Positions 21,001 through 23,231 of a stretch of 23,231 nucleotides of DNA are shown here, piece after piece. Source of the DNA: Chloromonas sp. AAM2 (taxonomy: Eukaryota; Chlorophyta; Chlorophyceae; Chlamydomonadales; Chlamydomonadaceae). The position numbers and the translations under genes are program-made. The notes beneath the pieces are model-generated. The model did not search any database. It worked only from the letters and a program-made list of their open reading frames with translations, and was not told the origin of the DNA. The DNA is taken from contig QAXH01005324.1 in assembly GCA_004335635.1 (NCBI GenBank), positions 1 through 23,231 of the forward strand, read 5' to 3'. Position 1 is the first letter of the stretch, and every line of letters begins with the position of its first letter.

Positions 21001-22176
21001 TGCGCTGTGTGAGCACCTGGTGTCAAGTGCATGATGAAAGCCCACTGCACCTGCCGTTGAATGCCCTTCAAGACGTTGAATGTCCTTCAGATCATCAGCG
21101 AGCCTATCACTGATTGTCTTTTGATTACACTGATTGCACGGCCATGATAGCAGCAATCACTTAACTGAGTGGCTGCTGGAAGGATGCATAGTTCCTGGTG
21201 CGCATTCAAGCCGTGAACCCCATCGCATGCTACAAGGCAAGGCCTTTCAGCACTGGAAGTGGTCGCTGAAAGTCTGTCTGTCCCTTGCCCACAGGTCTAG
21301 TCTACCCCAGTTGTCCTCCTCCTCTTCCTCCGATGGCAGCCAAGGGGACTCTTCAGGCGATGAGGACGAATCGAGCAAGGGTGCGTCAGGGCTCGTTGGG
21401 GACGGAGGGGATGATTGTCGGGCTGCTCTGGTACAATGCTTTGACAGAGACAAGTCACTTCCTGAGAGGAATGCATGATGATTCGTATACCGTTCAGCAG
21501 TTTTGCATGTCCGTGTTCAGAGGATTGCAAGAGATGTGCAGCTGATAATTCACGAGACCCAATCTCCACTGGCCAAGGGTTGCGAGTGATGAACAGACAG
21601 AGTAGCAAACTTAGATAGTTCTATGCGTTCCGGCTGCAAGCAAGTGCATGTGGTATGCTTGCAGGTGGACCGTCCAGGAACGCCAAGAAGAAGATCCGCA
21701 CAGCACCCACACACATACATGCCCCTGCACACGACACCCCGAGCCCCACAGCTTCACCCAGCTTGCAGGATGACGTGGGAACCCAACCTTCTAGTGCCGA
21801 TAATAGAGCTGCGAGAGCCACTGGTGGCGCAGCAGCCAGACAGCAGGAGAGGGTCGCAGCGGCGGCAGGCGTGGACGCACGGAAAGCGGCCTTGGCGGCG
21901 TTAGCCGCTAAGCGGCAGCAGCCCGCAGGCAAACGCAACGCATCAGCCACGGATGCAGCTACCACTGCGTCCGGTAGGCAGCCTCTGCTTGACAGCAGTG
22001 CGAAGCAGCACGGTGTTCAAATGGAGAGCCCTGGAAAGGGGCGGCAGGGAGGCAAAGAGGTGTCTGGGAAGCTAGTGGCTGAAACAGGAGAGGCGAAGCG
22101 CAGGCGGCTGCTGAGAGTTGAGGAGCAGGAAAACCAGGCTGCTGACGATGGCATGCAAGACCTTGAAGACTTTTGA
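6059..22176 (+). CDS. TIM: TIMELESS/Tof1/Swi1 homologue, replication fork protection protein (37 coding exons, 1,941 aa)
   Basis: TIMELESS pairs with TIPIN to stabilise replication forks and relay checkpoint signals in the nucleus. Exons: 6059-6224, 6956-7108, 7423-7508, 7801-7908, 8351-8398, 8825-8950, 9245-9481, 9694-9831, 10049-10099, 10243-10356, 10498-10611, 11022-11243, 11560-11663, 11897-12008, 12371-12757, 13038-13148, 13425-13535, 13883-13960, 14148-14510, 14743-14802, 14914-15396, 15634-15720, 16015-16071, 16444-16557, 16756-16813, 17039-17163, 17467-17631, 17918-18064, 18209-18295, 18706-18913, 19138-19309, 19622-19754, 20114-20290, 20514-20677, 20838-20999, 21295-21380, 21665-22176. 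Diagnostic blocks: ECLKDLQRFLRKDNADSRDV (res 56-75), DLLPII, KVLTFLTMP (108-116), LIRNLLAI, MDDFARSGAYNSLM (about 395-408), LSILRVMHKLL (797-807), MLFVDLMFWKTAR (951-963), WLCGRLEAA and LLEAAGI near 1531. The ATG has G at -3 and +4; Met4 is an alternative. Domain order fits the replication type (TIMEOUT), not the insect clock paralogue. Small N-terminal exons could differ in detail. Confidence 0.93.
6225..6955 (+). other. TIMELESS intron 1 (731 nt)
   Basis: The donor GTAAGA after ...EDCL and the acceptor TGCAG before AGTGTCTCAAG join in phase 1 and restore a Glu codon (res 56). The joined sequence matches the continuous plant motif around the first TIMELESS helix. I see no gene, repeat or RNA inside; short frames here are not supported. 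Confidence 0.7.
9245..9481 (+). other. TIMELESS exon 7 with Gln/Ala/Lys-rich insertion
   Basis: Residues 230-308. The first 25 or so (ERPFKTEIALLLDIVHEVLR) look like a conserved helix pair. The rest is low complexity: a five-Gln run near residue 275, then Ala-Gly-Lys repeats and a Lys/Asp end. This probably forms a flexible loop ahead of the Arg-rich segment in exon 8 (LNSRDTARYVRL) that corresponds to the RHSRFGG region of other TIMELESS proteins. Confidence 0.65.
12371..12757 (+). other. TIMELESS exon 15: long charged Gly/Glu/Asp insertion
   Basis: Residues 594-722. A conserved start (CLATVVRILDRLSSAD) is followed by a basic patch (FVVKRRQNRG) and then about 95 residues rich in Glu, Asp, Gly, Ala and Lys with no predicted fold. 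This is the place of the variable acidic or lysine-rich loop seen in plant and animal TIMELESS, but longer. The opposite strand is open for 193 codons only because this exon lacks certain triplets. Confidence 0.7.
14148..14510 (+). other. TIMELESS exon 19: second charged insertion
   Basis: Residues 823-943. It begins with a conserved helix (DLLVLSTRVTRGLFSKLC), then about 100 residues dominated by Glu, Ala, Lys and Asp, ending in a likely single long helix (EAERKEKEAAEEKRAKELKE). It interrupts the core between the LSILRVMHKLL and MLFVDLMFWKTAR blocks, which are close together in human TIMELESS. Confidence 0.7.
15773..15860. repeat. Three degenerate 18-bp repeats in TIMELESS intron 22
   Basis: GCGAACAGCATCCAACAG (15773-15790), TCGAACAGCATCAAACAG (15822-15839) and ACGAACAGCGCCAAACAG (15843-15860) are dispersed copies of one short motif. 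A weaker one follows near 15915 (ACGAGCAGCATCGAATG). Confidence 0.55.
16135..16346. repeat. Minisatellite, 14-bp unit, about 15 copies, in TIMELESS intron 23
   Basis: Consensus CGTCCGCAGCRRGT. Eleven units of exactly 14 bp are followed by one of 13, two of 14 and one of 17. It lies between the exons ending at 16071 and starting at 16444. The - strand is open for 200 codons through it, which is a by-product of the stop-free repeat. Confidence 0.9.
19138..19754 (+). other. TIMELESS PARP-1-binding-domain-like region (exons 31-32)
   Basis: AVSWLCGRLEAAAAL and then LLEAAGI.....DFYKIP (res about 1484-1575) follow the order in the human C-terminal domain (LLWLQNCLIRAAD, then LLRKLGV.....FWRIP). In human TIMELESS this domain binds PARP-1. 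The key WRIP is YKIP here and the following helix is AWRQRVRSALEEGL. Whether it binds an algal PARP is inference. Confidence 0.65.
20514..21380 (+). other. TIMELESS Ser/Asp-rich tail segments (exons 34-36)
   Basis: The exons at 20514-20677, 20838-20999 and 21295-21380 carry acidic serine tracts such as SSSDSGVDSDSGSGDSS, SSSEEE and SSGDEDESS. Many Ser residues sit ahead of Asp or Glu (CK2-type sites). All three junctions split an Arg or Gly codon and stay in frame. The last exon adds basic clusters (NAKKKIR, KRRRLLR) that could be nuclear localisation signals, and an acidic end (DDGMQDLEDF). Confidence 0.65.
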
Positions 22177-22743
22177 GTTCGCCACTTTATGACTGGCCTA
22201 GACGTTACTTTTTGTAGCTAGACGCCTGTGGGTGTTTCTTTCTGTGCAAGCTGTTCGATCTGATAATTAGACTGACTATCTTAGCTATCGTATCGTAGCT
22301 GCACCGCCAGTGCTGCCAGTAGCCAGTGCTTCGTAGCTGGCGTGTAGATTACCTTTAGCCTTGAACACATGCGTTCACTGACAGGCCAGACTGGCCGCCA
22401 GAACTTACTGCTTGTCACCTTCCAAACGCTTCCTTTGGCTACTGCTTTGAAGCCTTGGGCCAACCACAAGGCAGGGAGTTGAGAATACTAGGCCTGACAA
22501 ACGATTGTAGCCGGACCATGCAGGCACCACGCAGGCGAGCATGCATCATCAGGGGCCCAAACCCATTCCAGCCATAACAAGGCAAGCCATAACGCCGCCT
22601 CCAAGCCCAAGGCTGGCTCACGGACCAATGCACCTTAATGACACATCCGCCTGCGTATGAACGTTGTCTCGTTGGACCAAAAATGTGGGACCAGCAAGTG
22701 TGATATGACCGTTTGGGACAACGGTGAACGGCAATGCACAAGC
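22177..22743. other. 3' flank of the TIMELESS gene; no supported gene
   Basis: No TGTAA follows the TGA at 22174-22176 before the next features. The nearest variants are TGTAG near 22214 and 22343. GCCAGTGCT occurs twice near 22308-22330, flanked by CGTAGCTG copies. Nothing else stands out. Confidence 0.5.
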
Positions 22744-22750
22744 TATATAA
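22744..22750 (+). promoter_or_regulatory. TATA-like box
   Basis: TATATAA is a full TATA-box match. If it is real, the + strand gene it serves would begin downstream, at or beyond the window edge. The local 107-codon frame (22763-23086) shows no recognisable content. Confidence 0.25.
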
Positions 22751-22800
22751 CCGACTTATCCTTTGCTCGGCAGGCTAAATCGCGGCGAGACTGGTCATGT

Positions 22801-22817
22801 GGGCACGTGCCCACGTG
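22801..22817. promoter_or_regulatory. GGGCACGTGCCC palindrome with two CACGTG cores
   Basis: A perfect 12-bp palindrome (22801-22812) overlaps a second CACGTG at 22812-22817. CACGTG is the G-box/E-box core bound by bHLH and bZIP factors. It lies about 55 bp after the TATA-like box, so it may be unrelated to that box. Confidence 0.3.
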
Positions 22818-23055
22818 CCCCTCTTTTGACCGACCTCTTGTTGCCACAAGAAGCCTTCGGCCATCATAAGGCTTGCCCGCGAAGTTGGGCCTGCCCTTTT
22901 CGCAGTTTCGACTTTCCAAGCGTTTTCGCTTTTCGTCCTTCCACGCTCTTCCACGCTCATTCCACGTGCAACACCTCGCCAACCATTACAGCAAGCCGCA
23001 TTACAACCATATCGCCATCGCGCCATCAGGCTTGCCCGCCAAGGGCAAGACTTAG

Positions 23056-23231
23056 GGTTTTACTATGCTGGGCCAGGCCCATGTGATATGCCCGTGACTT
23101 TGTCCATTGTCACATGTGCGAAAGCCGGTAAAGGTGCGATTGTCACATGTGCGAAAGCCGGTAAAAGTGACCCAGAGGCACGTGCAAAGTCACGGGCATA
23201 TCACATGGGCCTGGCCCAGCATAGTAAAACC
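23056..23231. mobile_element. Inverted-repeat element with internal tandem units, reaching the window edge
   Basis: Arms at 23056-23102 and 23185-23231 are perfect 47-bp inverted repeats starting GGTTTTACTATGCTGGGC. Between them, 82 nt hold two tandem 33-bp units (23106-23138 and 23139-23171, starting ATTGTCACATGTGCGAAAGC) that differ at two positions. The element is small, has no coding potential and its arms are identical, so it looks like a recent MITE or foldback element. The right arm may continue past the window, so the true end and any target duplication cannot be seen. AGGG precedes the left arm. Confidence 0.7.

Noticed and set aside
22763..23086. 107-codon + strand frame near the TATA-like box
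   Set aside because: Pro/Arg/Cys-rich with no family match, and it enters the inverted-repeat element.

Overview
This window looks like nuclear DNA of a green alga (core chlorophyte). Genes are split by many short GT-AG introns, exons are richer in G and C than introns, a TGTAA poly(A) signal follows one stop codon, and one gene joins an apparent chloroplast transit peptide to a cyanobacterial-type membrane protein. These calls come from reading splice sites, frames and remembered family patterns. No database search was run.

Layout, all genes on the + strand. (1) 3-660: probable last exons of an unrecognised upstream gene. (2) 918-4570: a 7-exon gene for a DUF2301-family integral membrane protein, probably plastid-targeted. 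Its sixth intron holds a 733-bp Harbinger/Tourist-like MITE flanked by TAA duplications. (3) 4571-6058: intergenic, with a 38-bp-arm inverted repeat and E2F-type motifs just ahead of the next gene. (4) 6059-22176: one very large gene, modelled as 37 coding exons encoding 1,941 residues. It is a TIMELESS/Tof1/Swi1 homologue, the replication-fork protection protein that partners TIPIN/Csm3. (5) 22177-23231: no supported gene; a TATA-like box, a CACGTG palindrome, and a perfect 47-bp inverted repeat enclosing two 33-bp tandem units that reaches the window edge.

The two complete genes are unrelated in function: plastid membrane versus S-phase chromatin. The most notable biology is in the TIMELESS homologue. 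It is much longer than the human or Arabidopsis proteins (about 1,200 residues). It has two long Lys/Glu/Asp/Gly-rich insertions inside the conserved helical region. C-terminal to these I read five tandem copies of a helix-turn-helix-like unit, where I recall about two in the human protein. A PARP-binding-domain-like block and Ser/Asp tracts follow. Two E2F-like sites upstream fit S-phase expression. All 42 modelled introns are GT-AG, and every exon junction keeps the frame.
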